Shown here: positions 52,634 through 61,387 of the stretch, piece after piece
How positions within the stretch are numbered: the first letter of the stretch is position 1
Layout of the letters: the number at the start of each line of letters is the position of its first letter
Assembly (NCBI GenBank): GCA_017305935.1
Contig: JAFKJU010000015.1
Location: forward strand, 62,001-126,000
DNA length: 64,000 nucleotides
Reading direction: 5' to 3'
Source of the DNA: Hyphomicrobiales bacterium
Lineage (GTDB): Bacteria; Pseudomonadota; Alphaproteobacteria; Rhizobiales; Rhizobiaceae
Made by a program: the position numbers and the translations under genes
Notes under the pieces: generated by a model
Told to the model about the DNA's origin: nothing
What the model saw: only the letters and a program-made list of their open reading frames with translations
The model's database searches: none

Positions 52634-53295
52634 CGCGAAAGCTCCACTTTCCGTTCGATCCCCCTGAGGATCGCTTCGAGGACGAGATTGAGAACGTAAT
52701 ACAGGGCGGCCGCCGTCAGGTAGAATTCGAAGGGCCGGTAGGTCTCGCTGATGACGAGCTGGGCGCTATGCACCAGTTCGGCAATGCCGATCATCGAGAC
52801 GATCGAGGATTCCTTCAACAGCGCGATCATCATGTTGCCGATGGCCGGCACCGTATTGCGCAGCGCCTGCGGCACGAGGATGTAGACCCGCGTTCGCCAG
52901 GCCCCGAAGCCGAGCGAGCGCGCCGCTTCCGTCTGCCCCTTGTCCAGGGAGGCGATGCCGGCGCGAAAAATGTCGGCATTGTAGACGGCGAAATGCAGGC
53001 TGAGGCCGATGATCCCCGACCAGAGCGCGGGGATGTCGATGCCGACCTGCACGAGGCCGAAATAGATGAGGAAGAGTTGCAGAAGCAGAGGCGTGCCCAT
53101 GAACAGCCACATGAAGGCACGAACCGGATAGCGCAGCACCGGCGGGGCATAGAGCACCAGCAGAGCAAAACCGATGCCGGCGACGACGCTGAGCACGGCC
53201 GAGGTGGCCGAGATGACGACGGTCCACCACAGGCCCTTGCCGATCAGCGGCCAATATTCCGGGACGATGCTGAAATCGAGACCCTGCATCCTCAC
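52630..53295 (-). CDS. Polar amino-acid ABC transporter permease
   Basis: The 221-residue HisM/GlnP-type permease has about five membrane segments and the coupling loop [20 protein letters not shown]. The GTG at 53295 overlaps the previous stop (GTGA) and has AGGGGAA in front; an ATG at 53289 is an alternative. It presumably pairs with the permease encoded just upstream. Confidence 0.93.
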   Translation of the reverse strand: MRMQGLDFSIVPEYWPLIGKGLWWTVVISATSAVLSVVAGIGFALLVLYAPPVLRYPVRAFMWLFMGTPLLLQLFLIYFGLVQVGIDIPALWSGIIGLSLHFAVYNADIFRAGIASLDKGQTEAARSLGFGAWRTRVYILVPQALRNTVPAIGNMMIALLKESSIVSMIGIAELVHSAQLVISETYRPFEFYLTAAALYYVLNLVLEAILRGIERKVELSR

Positions 53296-53942
53296 GCTTC
53301 CCCTGCATAGGCGCGGTCGAGACGGTCGATGACGACGGTCAGCCCGTAAACCATGATCATGTACAGAACCGCCGTCACCGCGAAGATCTCGAAGGGTTTG
53401 TAGGTAGAGCCGATGAAGCGTTGCGCCGTATAGGTCAGTTCCACCACCGAGATGGTGGCCACGAGCGCCGTGCCCTTGACCAGCGCCACGGCATTGACAC
53501 CGAGCGGGCGGATCATCAGCTTGGCCGCCTGCGGCAGCACGATCCAGCGCATGGATTGCCCTTCGCCGAAACCGAGCGAGCGCGCCGCCTCCATCTGCCC
53601 GCGATCGACCGAACGCACCCCGCCGCGGATCGATTCCGCCATATAGGCCGCGATGTTCAGCCCGAGCGCGATGGCGCCGGCCGCGAAAGGCTCGAGCTGG
53701 ATGCCGATCTGCGGCCCGCCGAAATAGAGCAAGAAGATCTGGATGAGTGCGGGCGTGCCCCTGAAGACGCTGACATAGGCCGCGCCGATGAAGCGCAACG
53801 CCGTAACATGCGACAGGCGGAGCGTCGCGACCAGCGCGGCCATGGCAAGCCCGATGGCGAGCGACAGCAGCGAAAGTTCGACGGTCGTCCAGGCCGCCTG
53901 GACGAAGACTGGAAAAATGCGGCCGATGAGAGCGATATCCAT
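53292..53942 (-). CDS. Polar amino-acid ABC transporter permease
   Basis: This is the partner permease, 216 residues, with the family hallmark AYVSVFRGTPALIQIFLLYF and the coupling loop [20 protein letters not shown]. It lies 74 bases after the binding-protein gene. The heteromeric arrangement contrasts with the fused transporter at 27501-29012. Confidence 0.93.
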   Translation of the reverse strand: MDIALIGRIFPVFVQAAWTTVELSLLSLAIGLAMAALVATLRLSHVTALRFIGAAYVSVFRGTPALIQIFLLYFGGPQIGIQLEPFAAGAIALGLNIAAYMAESIRGGVRSVDRGQMEAARSLGFGEGQSMRWIVLPQAAKLMIRPLGVNAVALVKGTALVATISVVELTYTAQRFIGSTYKPFEIFAVTAVLYMIMVYGLTVVIDRLDRAYAGEA

Positions 53943-54016
53943 TTCCGGATCCCCGGCGATCGATCAGGCGGCCGGCAGAAAACTGCCGGACCGGCCCTTT
54001 GCAAGGCAGGGAGAGA

Positions 54017-54802
54017 TCAGCGGATATCCGAACCGACCCACTTCATGGCGATGGCCTCATAGGTGCCGTCGGCCATCATGTCGTCCAGCGCCTTCTGCAT
54101 GGCGGCCTTCAACTCCGGATTGCCCTTGCGGATGGCGATGCCGATCTTGTCCTCGCTGCCGGCGAATTCCGGCACGTCGAGCTTGACGACCTTCTCGCCC
54201 GTCTCCTTGACAGCGATCGACACCGGAACGGCGTCGACGACCATCGCCTGGATGCGGCCGGCCTTCAGTTCGAGGAAGAGTTCCGGCAGGCCCTTGTAGG
54301 TGCGGATGTCCCAGCCGCCGCGTTCGCGCGCCCATTTCTCGTGGGTTTCGCCGAGCGTCACGCCGATGGTCTTGTCCTTGAGATCGTCGATCGACTTGAT
54401 CGGAGAGCCCTGGGTGACGAAAATACCACGACCGGACTTGTAGTAGGGACCGACGAAATCGACAGCCTTTTCACGCTCCGGGGTGATGGTCATGCTTCCG
54501 ATGATGGAATCGTATTTGCCGGCCAGCAGGCCGGCGATGATGCCGTCCCAGGCGGTCGAGACGCCCGCGCCCTTCACGCCGAGACGCCTGGCGATCTCGT
54601 TGCCGATATCGACATCGAAGCCCACGACCTGGTTGCCGTCGTCGACGAAGCTGAAGGGCGGATAGGCGCCGCTGTTGGCGAACTTGAATTCGCCCGCCGC
54701 CTTGACGGTGTCGAGATCGTCCGCACTCGCGGAGATCGGCAGGGCAATCGCAGAAAAGGCAAGGCCTGCGGCCACGGCGTAGGAAAGAATGGTCTTCAAC
54801 AT
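54017..54802 (-). CDS. Amino-acid ABC transporter periplasmic binding protein
   Basis: The 261-residue family-3 binding protein begins with a Sec signal peptide (AVAAGLAFSAIALPISASA). The mature part has FKFANSGAYPPFSFVDDGNQ, GFDVDIGNEIARRLGVKG and IIAGLLAGKYDSIIGSMT. AGGGGAA precedes the ATG at 54802; longer forms lack a signal. The ligand is a small polar amine or amino acid; the downstream enzymes suggest an N-acetylated one. The 194-base gap upstream must hold the operon promoter; it includes a CGTCCGG/CCGGACG hairpin at 54965-54984 after the LysR stop. Confidence 0.93.
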   Translation of the reverse strand: MLKTILSYAVAAGLAFSAIALPISASADDLDTVKAAGEFKFANSGAYPPFSFVDDGNQVVGFDVDIGNEIARRLGVKGAGVSTAWDGIIAGLLAGKYDSIIGSMTITPEREKAVDFVGPYYKSGRGIFVTQGSPIKSIDDLKDKTIGVTLGETHEKWARERGGWDIRTYKGLPELFLELKAGRIQAMVVDAVPVSIAVKETGEKVVKLDVPEFAGSEDKIGIAIRKGNPELKAAMQKALDDMMADGTYEAIAMKWVGSDIR

Positions 54803-54996
54803 GATCGTTCCCCTTGTTTTACGGCCCCACCACCCGAGCGGTGCGGCCTTCGGGAGGACTATGTCGGCGGCACCATGCATTTCGCAAATAGATATGTAAA
54901 ATGCTCTGCATAATCTCAGGAAATGAAACCACTGCTGCGACCATTCTCCATGCTCAAGCCTTTTCGTCCGGGTAGCGCCGGACGCGGTCCCGCTTA

Positions 54997-55926
54997 TCAC
55001 GGCGGTAAAATGCCTTGAATCACCTCTCTTACGATCGCGCGCAGCCAGCGATTGGCGGGATCGGCGTCATGATTGGAACGCCATGCCATTGAGATGGCAT
55101 ACCGCCCGAGATCGAGGGGCGGCGGGGTTAGTTTCAGGGAGGCATACTGCGCGATCCGTATCGCCGCATGGGCCGGAAGCGTAGCGATGGCACGCCTGCC
55201 GACGAGAAAGGCCGGCAGCGCGGAGAAATGCGTGAGCGCCGTCTGAACGTGCCGAGCAAGACCATTTGCCCGCAACACCTCGTCGACAATGCCCTCCCGC
55301 CCGGAAAAAGAGACGAGAACATGCGGCAGATCGAGATATTTTTCGAACGTCAGCGGGCCGGTGACGCCGCAGGCGTCCGCATCCAGCAGGCAGGCATAAC
55401 CGCTTTCCGCCACATCCTCGTGGAGCAGCACCGAACGCGCCGGCCAGGAGGCGACGATCGCCAGGTCGATCTCGCCACTCTCGAGCATGGCGCCGGCCGT
55501 CTGGCGATTGCTCTGGCGAATGCCGATGGATGCACCCGGCGCTTCGCCTGCCATCCGTCGCGCAATCTCCGGGCCGAATGCAACTTCGAAATCGTCCGAC
55601 ATGCCCAGCGTGAACCGGCGATTGCTGGTTGCTGCCTCGAAGCCCGGCACCGCCAGGAAGGCATCCTTCAGAAGGGCGAGGCCGGTCTCGATCTCCTCGG
55701 CGATGCGCTCGGCGCGGGGTGTCGGCTGCATCCTTCCCTGCATGCGTACGAACAGCGGGTCGCCGGCGATCTCGCGCAGACGCGCCAGCGCGGAACTGAC
55801 CGCCGACTGGCTGAGCGACAGCCGCTGCGCCGCCAAGGAAACGCTTCGTTCGCGCCAGATCGCGACAAAGGTGACCGCCAGATTGAAATCGAGGCGCGCA
55901 ATATCTTTCAAATCGATTTTCTGCAT
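54997..55926 (-). CDS. LysR-family transcriptional regulator
   Basis: The 309-residue regulator has the NodD-like opening LDFNLAVTFVAIWRERSVSL, then LAAQRLSLSQSAVSSALARL, and an effector-binding domain. It is divergent from the nitrilase gene across 66 bases that hold a perfect palindrome, so it most likely controls the nitrilase and itself. It is also directly upstream, on the same strand, of the binding-protein operon and could influence it. Confidence 0.9.
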   Translation of the reverse strand: MQKIDLKDIARLDFNLAVTFVAIWRERSVSLAAQRLSLSQSAVSSALARLREIAGDPLFVRMQGRMQPTPRAERIAEEIETGLALLKDAFLAVPGFEAATSNRRFTLGMSDDFEVAFGPEIARRMAGEAPGASIGIRQSNRQTAGAMLESGEIDLAIVASWPARSVLLHEDVAESGYACLLDADACGVTGPLTFEKYLDLPHVLVSFSGREGIVDEVLRANGLARHVQTALTHFSALPAFLVGRRAIATLPAHAAIRIAQYASLKLTPPPLDLGRYAISMAWRSNHDADPANRWLRAIVREVIQGILPP

Positions 55927-55929
55927 TCA

Positions 55930-55951
55930 ATCATTCAATTTGATGAATGAT
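55930..55951. promoter_or_regulatory. LysR-type operator between lysR and nitrilase genes
   Basis: ATCATTCA, six bases and TGAATGAT form a perfect 8-bp inverted repeat. It contains the T-N11-A pattern typical of LysR boxes and begins 4 bases upstream of the lysR start codon, in the place of an autoregulatory site. Confidence 0.7.
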
Positions 55952-55992
55952 GCTCGCGGCGTCAAGATGGCCGGACAACGGAGGAGGTCACT

Positions 55993-57003
55993 ATGACAAA
56001 GCATCATGTGGGCGTGATCCAGGCCGGATCGAGCCTGTTCGACACGCCGCGCACCCTGGAGCGAATGGCGGCGCATTGCGAAGCGGCGGCCGAGCAGGCG
56101 ATCGACCTGGTGGTCTTTCCCGAAGCCTATATCGGCGGCTATCCCAAGGGGCTGGATTTTGGAACGCGCGTCGGCATACGCACGCCAGAAGGCCGCGACG
56201 ATTTCCTGCGTTATTGGAAATCGGCCATCGAGGTTCCCGGTCCCGAAACCGGGCGGATCGGCTCCTTCGCCGCGATGATGAAAGCCTATCTGGTGGTCGG
56301 CGTCATCGAGCGCGACGGCGCGACCCTGTATTGCACCGCGCTGTTCTTCGCACCGGACGGCTCGCTTCTGGCCAAGCATCGCAAGGTGATGCCGACAGCC
56401 AGCGAACGCCTCGTATGGGGCCAGGGCGATGGCTCCACCCTTCCGGTTCTCGATACGCCCGTCGGCCGCATCGGCGCCGCCATCTGCTGGGAAAACTACA
56501 TGCCGGCCCTGCGCCAGACCCTGTACGGCAAGGGAATCAATCTCTGGTGCGCGCCGACCGTGGACGAACGCGACATGTGGCAATCCTCCATGCGCCACAT
56601 CGCCTATGAAGGCCGGACATTCGTGCTCAGCGCCTGCCAGTATCTCACCCGGGCCGATGCGCCAGAGGACTATGACGGGATTCAGGGCAAGGATCCTTCC
56701 ACGGTTCTCATTCGCGGCGGCAGCGTCATCGTCGGCCCGATGGGCGACGTTCTGGCCGGCCCCGTCTACGGGAAGGAGGCGATCATCACGGCCGAAATCG
56801 ATCTTTGCGATACGATCCGCGGCAAATACGATCTCGACGTCGCGGGCCATTATGCCCGGCCCGACATCTTCGAACTAACCGTGAACGAGACGCCACGCCG
56901 GCCCCTGGCCTTCAGTGTCGACGGCGGGCGACAGGAAGCGGTTTCCCAAATGAACGCTCTTCCGATCCGGGAACAGGACATGCGGGAAGGATCGATCGAA
57001 TAG
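55993..57003 (+). CDS. Nitrilase
   Basis: Nitrilases hydrolyse nitriles to carboxylic acids and ammonia. The 336-residue protein has the catalytic triad Glu44 (VVFPEAYIGGYPKG), Lys131 (KHRKVMPTASERLVWGQG) and Cys165 (AAICWENYMPALRQ); the CWEN context is characteristic of true nitrilases as opposed to amidases. A strong GGAGG precedes the ATG. The neighbouring LysR regulator is probably its activator. Aromatic, aliphatic or cyanogenic substrates cannot be separated by inspection. Confidence 0.95.
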   Translation: MTKHHVGVIQAGSSLFDTPRTLERMAAHCEAAAEQAIDLVVFPEAYIGGYPKGLDFGTRVGIRTPEGRDDFLRYWKSAIEVPGPETGRIGSFAAMMKAYLVVGVIERDGATLYCTALFFAPDGSLLAKHRKVMPTASERLVWGQGDGSTLPVLDTPVGRIGAAICWENYMPALRQTLYGKGINLWCAPTVDERDMWQSSMRHIAYEGRTFVLSACQYLTRADAPEDYDGIQGKDPSTVLIRGGSVIVGPMGDVLAGPVYGKEAIITAEIDLCDTIRGKYDLDVAGHYARPDIFELTVNETPRRPLAFSVDGGRQEAVSQMNALPIREQDMREGSIE

Positions 57004-57248
57004 ACCAATGGCGGCAAGGCCGTCATACTGGATTTGGGACCGCCGTCCAAGGGTTGGTGGCCGGGTCGGTAATTGTGTATGGACCAACGGCCAAATTGCC
57101 ATATTTCTGAATAGCATGTGTTTTAGCGATGCCGTTTCCATATTTTTAAAGGGCCGGTACTAAACACTTGATACTCTCTGATCGCCTTGAAGCGTGCATG
57201 TCGGAGATCTTCCTTCAGGCTGGCAGCCACCAACCGAGGCCGTGACCC
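57004..57248. other. Intergenic region between nitrilase and GGDEF-EAL genes
   Basis: No open frame, clear terminator or recognised RNA motif is visible in these 245 bases. The centre (about 57075-57170) is AT-rich and could hold the promoter of the following gene. The G-rich TTGGTGGCCGGGTCGG section was considered as an aptamer but has no convincing fold. Confidence 0.5.
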
Positions 57249-58874
57249 ATGAGAGAACCTCGAACCAATTGGCCGGCTTCCGGACAGCCGGCCACGCCGA
57301 CCGAGAGGGGCTCGAACCGGCTTTTCGTTTTCGACCGCAATTTCAAACTGGTCACACCCCCGTCGACCATCGCCGGCGCATCCGCACCCGATCCCGACAT
57401 ATTCCTCGAACAGGTGCATCCTTACCTGGATAGGACCGTTCTCCTCGACTACATGCAGGCGAGCGATCCCGAACCGCTGCGCCTCCTGCACGACCTCGGC
57501 GACGGGCATGTGCGCGATCTCACCGTGTTTGCGATCGGCGACCTGCTTGGCGTGGTGCAGGCGCACCGCATGTCGGACCATGACGAACGCACGACCCTGT
57601 TGCACCTGGCGACGCATGATCCGCTGACCGGGCTGCCCAATCGCCGGCAGTTCGGCAGCGACCTTTCCGATGCCCTGCAAGGCCTCGAAGGCAGCGGCGA
57701 CGTGATTTCGTTGATGCAGCTGGATCTCGACGATTTCAAACCGGTCAACGACACGCTCGGTCATCCCGTCGGCGACAAGCTGCTCGAGCTTGCCGCCGAT
57801 CGCATCAAAAGCTGCCTGACGGACAAGGACCGCGCCTATCGGCTTGCCGGCGACGAATTCGCGATTATTTCGCGCGGACACGGTCATCCCGCGCGGGGGC
57901 GCGAACTTGGCGAGAAGCTGGTTCTCGCCTTCAAGGAGCCGTTCTCGCTGGACGGTATCGCCGTATTCGTCGGGTTGAGCGTGGGCATATCCTTCGCGCC
58001 CGAGGACGGCAGGGACCCGGAAACCCTGATGAAGGCATCGGACGTCGCGCTCTATGCGGCAAAGACCGATGGCAGAGGACGCACGAGCACGTTCGATCCC
58101 CACATGCTGCGAATCATCGAGCAGCGGGAGCTGCTGCGTCGAAGCTTGCGCATGGCGCTGGAGAAGCAGCAGTTTTCCATCGCATACCAGCCGATCGTGG
58201 CGGAGTCACGGGTGGTCGGCTTCGAGGCGCTGCTGCGCTGGGAGCATCCGCTCATGGGGGCCATCCCACCGTCCACCTTCATTCCGATGGCCGAGAGCGA
58301 CGGATTGATGCCGGAGATCGGCTCCTGGGTTCTGGAGCGCGCCTGCAGGGAAGCGCTCAACTGGCCGGCGGATTTCACCGTCGCGGTCAACGTCTCCCCG
58401 GCCGAATTCCTCTCGAACGGATTGACCGACCGCATTTCGCAGACGCTTGACGAGGTCGGCCTGCCAGCCGAGCGGCTGGAACTGGAAATCACCGAAGGCG
58501 TTCTCCTCGAGCGGACCGTGAACAATCTCGATACGCTGAACACGCTGAACGTCCTCGGCATCCGGATTTCGCTGGACGATTTCGGAACCCAGTATTCATC
58601 ATTGAGCTACCTGAAGAATTTCCCCTTCGATACGATCAAGATCGACAAATATTTCGTCTCGGATCTGGAAACCAACGCGAAGAGCCAGGCCATCGTCCGC
58701 TCGATCATCGTCCTCGCTCACGACCTGGACATGCAGGTGACGGCGGAAGGCGTCGAGACGCCTGCCCAGGCACAATGGCTGCGCGAACTGGGATGCGACC
58801 GCATTCAGGGGTACCTGATCAGCACGCCGCTCGGGGCGGACGCAATCGAAACCTTTCTCGCGACGCATGACTAA
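57249..58874 (+). CDS. GGDEF-EAL cyclic-di-GMP signalling protein with altered motifs
   Basis: The 541-residue cytoplasmic protein has an unrecognised N-terminal region (about 1-120, possibly a divergent PAS), a GGDEF-type domain (about 120-285) with AGDEF at 200-204, and an EAL domain (about 295-541) with EAL at 326-328. The AGDEF variant is often still active, so synthesis is possible. In the phosphodiesterase domain the loop normally DDFGTGYSS reads DDFGTQYSS, Gln448 replacing a conserved Gly in the loop that positions metal and dimer contacts. It may lower hydrolysis. The gene ends 7 bases before the convergent peptide-transporter operon. Confidence 0.92.
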   Translation: MREPRTNWPASGQPATPTERGSNRLFVFDRNFKLVTPPSTIAGASAPDPDIFLEQVHPYLDRTVLLDYMQASDPEPLRLLHDLGDGHVRDLTVFAIGDLLGVVQAHRMSDHDERTTLLHLATHDPLTGLPNRRQFGSDLSDALQGLEGSGDVISLMQLDLDDFKPVNDTLGHPVGDKLLELAADRIKSCLTDKDRAYRLAGDEFAIISRGHGHPARGRELGEKLVLAFKEPFSLDGIAVFVGLSVGISFAPEDGRDPETLMKASDVALYAAKTDGRGRTSTFDPHMLRIIEQRELLRRSLRMALEKQQFSIAYQPIVAESRVVGFEALLRWEHPLMGAIPPSTFIPMAESDGLMPEIGSWVLERACREALNWPADFTVAVNVSPAEFLSNGLTDRISQTLDEVGLPAERLELEITEGVLLERTVNNLDTLNTLNVLGIRISLDDFGTQYSSLSYLKNFPFDTIKIDKYFVSDLETNAKSQAIVRSIIVLAHDLDMQVTAEGVETPAQAQWLRELGCDRIQGYLISTPLGADAIETFLATHD

Positions 58875-58881
58875 AAGCATG

Positions 58882-59643
58882 TCAGCGTGAATTTGCCGCG
58901 GCGGGCTTGAAGCCTTCGCTGGCGGCAAGCAGGCCGCGGGTATAATCCTTGGCGACCTTGCGCGCCGCAAGATCGGCGGCGGTGAGTTGCTCGACTTCCT
59001 GCCCGTGCTGCATGATCATCAGGCGGTCGCACATATGGGTGACGACGGCGAGATCGTGGCTGACCATGACGAAGGTGAGGTCGCGCGCGGCGCGGACCTG
59101 TTCGAGCAGGTTCAGCACCTCGGCCTGCACCGAGGCGTCGAGCGCCGAGGTCGGCTCGTCGAGCAGCAGGATCGAAGGTTCGAGGATCAGGGCGCGGGCA
59201 ATCGCCACGCGCTGGCGCTGGCCGCCGGAAAGCTGGTGCGAATAGCGGAAGCGGAAGCCGGCGCCGAGACCGACCTCGTCCAGCGCCCGCACGATGCGGG
59301 CCTCGGTATCGTCGAAACCATGAATGGCGAGCGGCTCCAGCAGCAGCCGGTCGACCGTCTGGCGCGGATGCAGCGAGCCGTAGGGATCCTGGAACACCAT
59401 CTGCACCTGACGGTAGAAGGCCTTGTCGCGTTTTTCGCTGAGCGCCTTGCCGTTTACCGAAATCGTGCCGCCAGACACTGGCGCCAGCCCGGCGACCGCG
59501 CGCAGCAGCGTCGACTTGCCGGAACCGGATTCACCGACCAGTCCGAAGGACTCGCCGGAGGCGACCGCCAGGCTCACATCCTTGAGCGCGTCGTAATCGT
59601 CGAAGGTCACGCGCAATCCATCGATGGCGAGAGCCGGGATCAT
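58882..59643 (-). CDS. Oligo/dipeptide ABC transporter ATP-binding protein (DppF/OppF type)
   Basis: The 253-residue ATPase is the last gene of a five-gene peptide or nickel-type importer. It carries [67 protein letters not shown] and FVMVSHDLAVVTHMC. The ATG at 59643 overlaps the stop of the preceding ATPase gene; the in-frame start 3 codons earlier is less likely. It is somewhat shorter than enteric DppF. Confidence 0.93.
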   Translation of the reverse strand: MIPALAIDGLRVTFDDYDALKDVSLAVASGESFGLVGESGSGKSTLLRAVAGLAPVSGGTISVNGKALSEKRDKAFYRQVQMVFQDPYGSLHPRQTVDRLLLEPLAIHGFDDTEARIVRALDEVGLGAGFRFRYSHQLSGGQRQRVAIARALILEPSILLLDEPTSALDASVQAEVLNLLEQVRAARDLTFVMVSHDLAVVTHMCDRLMIMQHGQEVEQLTAADLAARKVAKDYTRGLLAASEGFKPAAANSR

Positions 59644-60473
59644 AGCGCCCACTCCGGTTTGCGATCGAGCACGGGGAGCGGGTGCCGGTCCGCGCCGATC
59701 TTCGGCATGCAGTCGAGCAGCCCTTGCGTATAGGGATGCTTTGCCTGCGTCAGTTGCGCGGCCGGCAGTTCCTCGACGATACGGCCGGCATACATGACGA
59801 TCACCCGGTCGCAGAAGGAGGAGACGAGCCTGAGATCGTGCGAGATGAAGATCAGGCCCATGCCGCGCTCGGCGACCAGCCGGTCCAGAATGCCGAGCAC
59901 GTCGAGCTGCACCGTCACGTCGAGCGCGGAGGTCGGCTCGTCGGCAATCAGCAGCTCGGGGCCGGCCACCAGCATCATGGCGATCATGGCGCGCTGGCCC
60001 ATGCCGCCCGAGACTTCGTGCGGATAGAGATCGAAGACCCGTTCGGGATCGCGGATCTGCACGGCGGCGAGCATGTCGAGGGCGCGCCGGCGCGCTTGCG
60101 CCCGGCCGAGCGGCTCATGCGTGCGCAGGGTCTCGACGATCTGGCGGCCGATGGTCATCACCGGATTGAGCGAATATTTCGGATCCTGCAGGATCATGGC
60201 GATGCGCTTGCCGCGCAACCGCCGCCGCTCGGTCTTAGAGGCCTTGAGCAGGTCGATGCCGTTGAACGCGAGTTTCCTGGCGTCGACGCGGCCGTGCTCC
60301 GGCGTCAGGCCCATGATGGCGCGGCCGGTCTGCGACTTGCCGGAGCCCGATTCGCCGACGATGCCGAGCCGCTCGCGGCCGAGCGTGAAGGATACGCCGC
60401 GCACCGCCTCCACCAGCCCCGTGCGGGTGGGAAAGGAAACGCTGAGCCCCTCGACCTCCAGCAGCGCGCTCAT
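59640..60473 (-). CDS. Oligo/dipeptide ABC transporter ATP-binding protein (DppD/OppD type)
   Basis: The 277-residue ATPase has VGESGSGKSQTGRAIMGL, MILQDPKYSLNPVMTI, EVSGGMGQRAMIAMML, LLIADEPTSALDVTVQ and IFISHDLRLVSSFC, and the C-terminal HPYTQGLLDCMPKIGA typical of DppD. The ATG at 60473 overlaps the stop of the permease (ATGA). Pairs with the DppF-type ATPase in a heterodimer. Confidence 0.94.
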   Translation of the reverse strand: MSALLEVEGLSVSFPTRTGLVEAVRGVSFTLGRERLGIVGESGSGKSQTGRAIMGLTPEHGRVDARKLAFNGIDLLKASKTERRRLRGKRIAMILQDPKYSLNPVMTIGRQIVETLRTHEPLGRAQARRRALDMLAAVQIRDPERVFDLYPHEVSGGMGQRAMIAMMLVAGPELLIADEPTSALDVTVQLDVLGILDRLVAERGMGLIFISHDLRLVSSFCDRVIVMYAGRIVEELPAAQLTQAKHPYTQGLLDCMPKIGADRHPLPVLDRKPEWAL

Positions 60474-61387
60474 TGGCCGCTCCCGCGCGGATCGAGCGCA
60501 TCGCGCAAACCGTCGCCCAGCAGGTTGAAGCCGAGGCTGACGACGAGGATGGCGAAGCCGGGCATGGCGGCGACCCACCATTGATCGAGGATGAAGCGGC
60601 GGCCGGAGGCGATCATCGCGCCCCATTCCGGCAGGGGCGGCTGCGCGCCGAGACCGAGAAAGCCGAGCCCGGCGGCCGTCAGGATGATGCCCGCCATGTC
60701 GAGCGTCACCCGCACGATCAGCGAGGAAACGCAAAGCGGCATGATATGGCGCAGCACGATGCGGAAGGGCGAGGCCCCCATCAGCCGCACGGCTGAAATA
60801 TAATCGGAATTGCGCACCGTCAGCGTTTCGGCCCGCGCAATGCGGGCGTAAGGCGGCCAGGAGGTGATGGCGATGGCGATGATGGCATTGCCGATGCCCG
60901 GCCCGAGTGCTGCGACGAAGGCGAGCGCCAGCACCAGCTTGGGAAACGCCAGGAAGATATCGGTGATGCGCATCAAGACCGCATCCACCCAGCCGCCGGC
61001 ATAGCCGGCGACGGTGCCGACCAGCAGACCGATGGGCGCGGCGATGACGGCGACCAGCAGCACCACCTGCAGCGTCAGCCGCGAGCCGTAGATGAGCCGC
61101 GACAGGATATCGCGGCCCTGGTCGTCGGTGCCGAGCCAATGCCCCTGCCCCGGCGGCAGCAACCGCGCCCCGGCGAGATCGCCGACATAGGGCGAAGCCG
61201 GCGCCAGCAGCGGCGCGAAGATGGCGAGCGCCACCAGCCCGATGATGATCAGCATGCCGAGCAGGGCGAGACGGTTGGCGGCGAACCGCCCCCAGGCGAC
61301 ATAGGCGCGGCCGAGCCGGGCCTGCAGGCGCGATTGCGGCCGATCGGTCAAAAGCCATTCGCGGCGGGTCATGGCGGTCTCGCTCAT
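60470..61387 (-). CDS. Oligo/dipeptide ABC transporter permease (DppC type)
   Basis: The 305-residue permease has an N-terminal cytoplasmic section, about six membrane segments (first: LALLGMLIIIGLVALAIFAP), and GTDDQGRDILSRLIYGSRL, the DppC/OppC hallmark. The ATG at 61387 overlaps the stop of DppB-type permease, which excludes longer forms that run into that gene. Confidence 0.94.
   Translation of the reverse strand: MSETAMTRREWLLTDRPQSRLQARLGRAYVAWGRFAANRLALLGMLIIIGLVALAIFAPLLAPASPYVGDLAGARLLPPGQGHWLGTDDQGRDILSRLIYGSRLTLQVVLLVAVIAAPIGLLVGTVAGYAGGWVDAVLMRITDIFLAFPKLVLALAFVAALGPGIGNAIIAIAITSWPPYARIARAETLTVRNSDYISAVRLMGASPFRIVLRHIMPLCVSSLIVRVTLDMAGIILTAAGLGFLGLGAQPPLPEWGAMIASGRRFILDQWWVAAMPGFAILVVSLGFNLLGDGLRDALDPRGSGQ

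Noticed and set aside
49799-52699. A 966-codon open frame on the plus strand
   Set aside because: It is antisense to BKACE, aminotransferase and ATPase genes with conserved motifs.
54877-54904. GCATTT / AAATGC inverted arms upstream of the 54802 binding-protein start
   Set aside because: The arms are six bases, AT-rich and separated by 16 bases, which is too likely by chance in this AT-rich promoter region.
57004-57248. Possible riboswitch in the G-rich leader of the second GGDEF-EAL gene
   Set aside because: A c-di-GMP aptamer was considered because of the gene, but conserved GNRA tetraloop/receptor features could not be found by eye.
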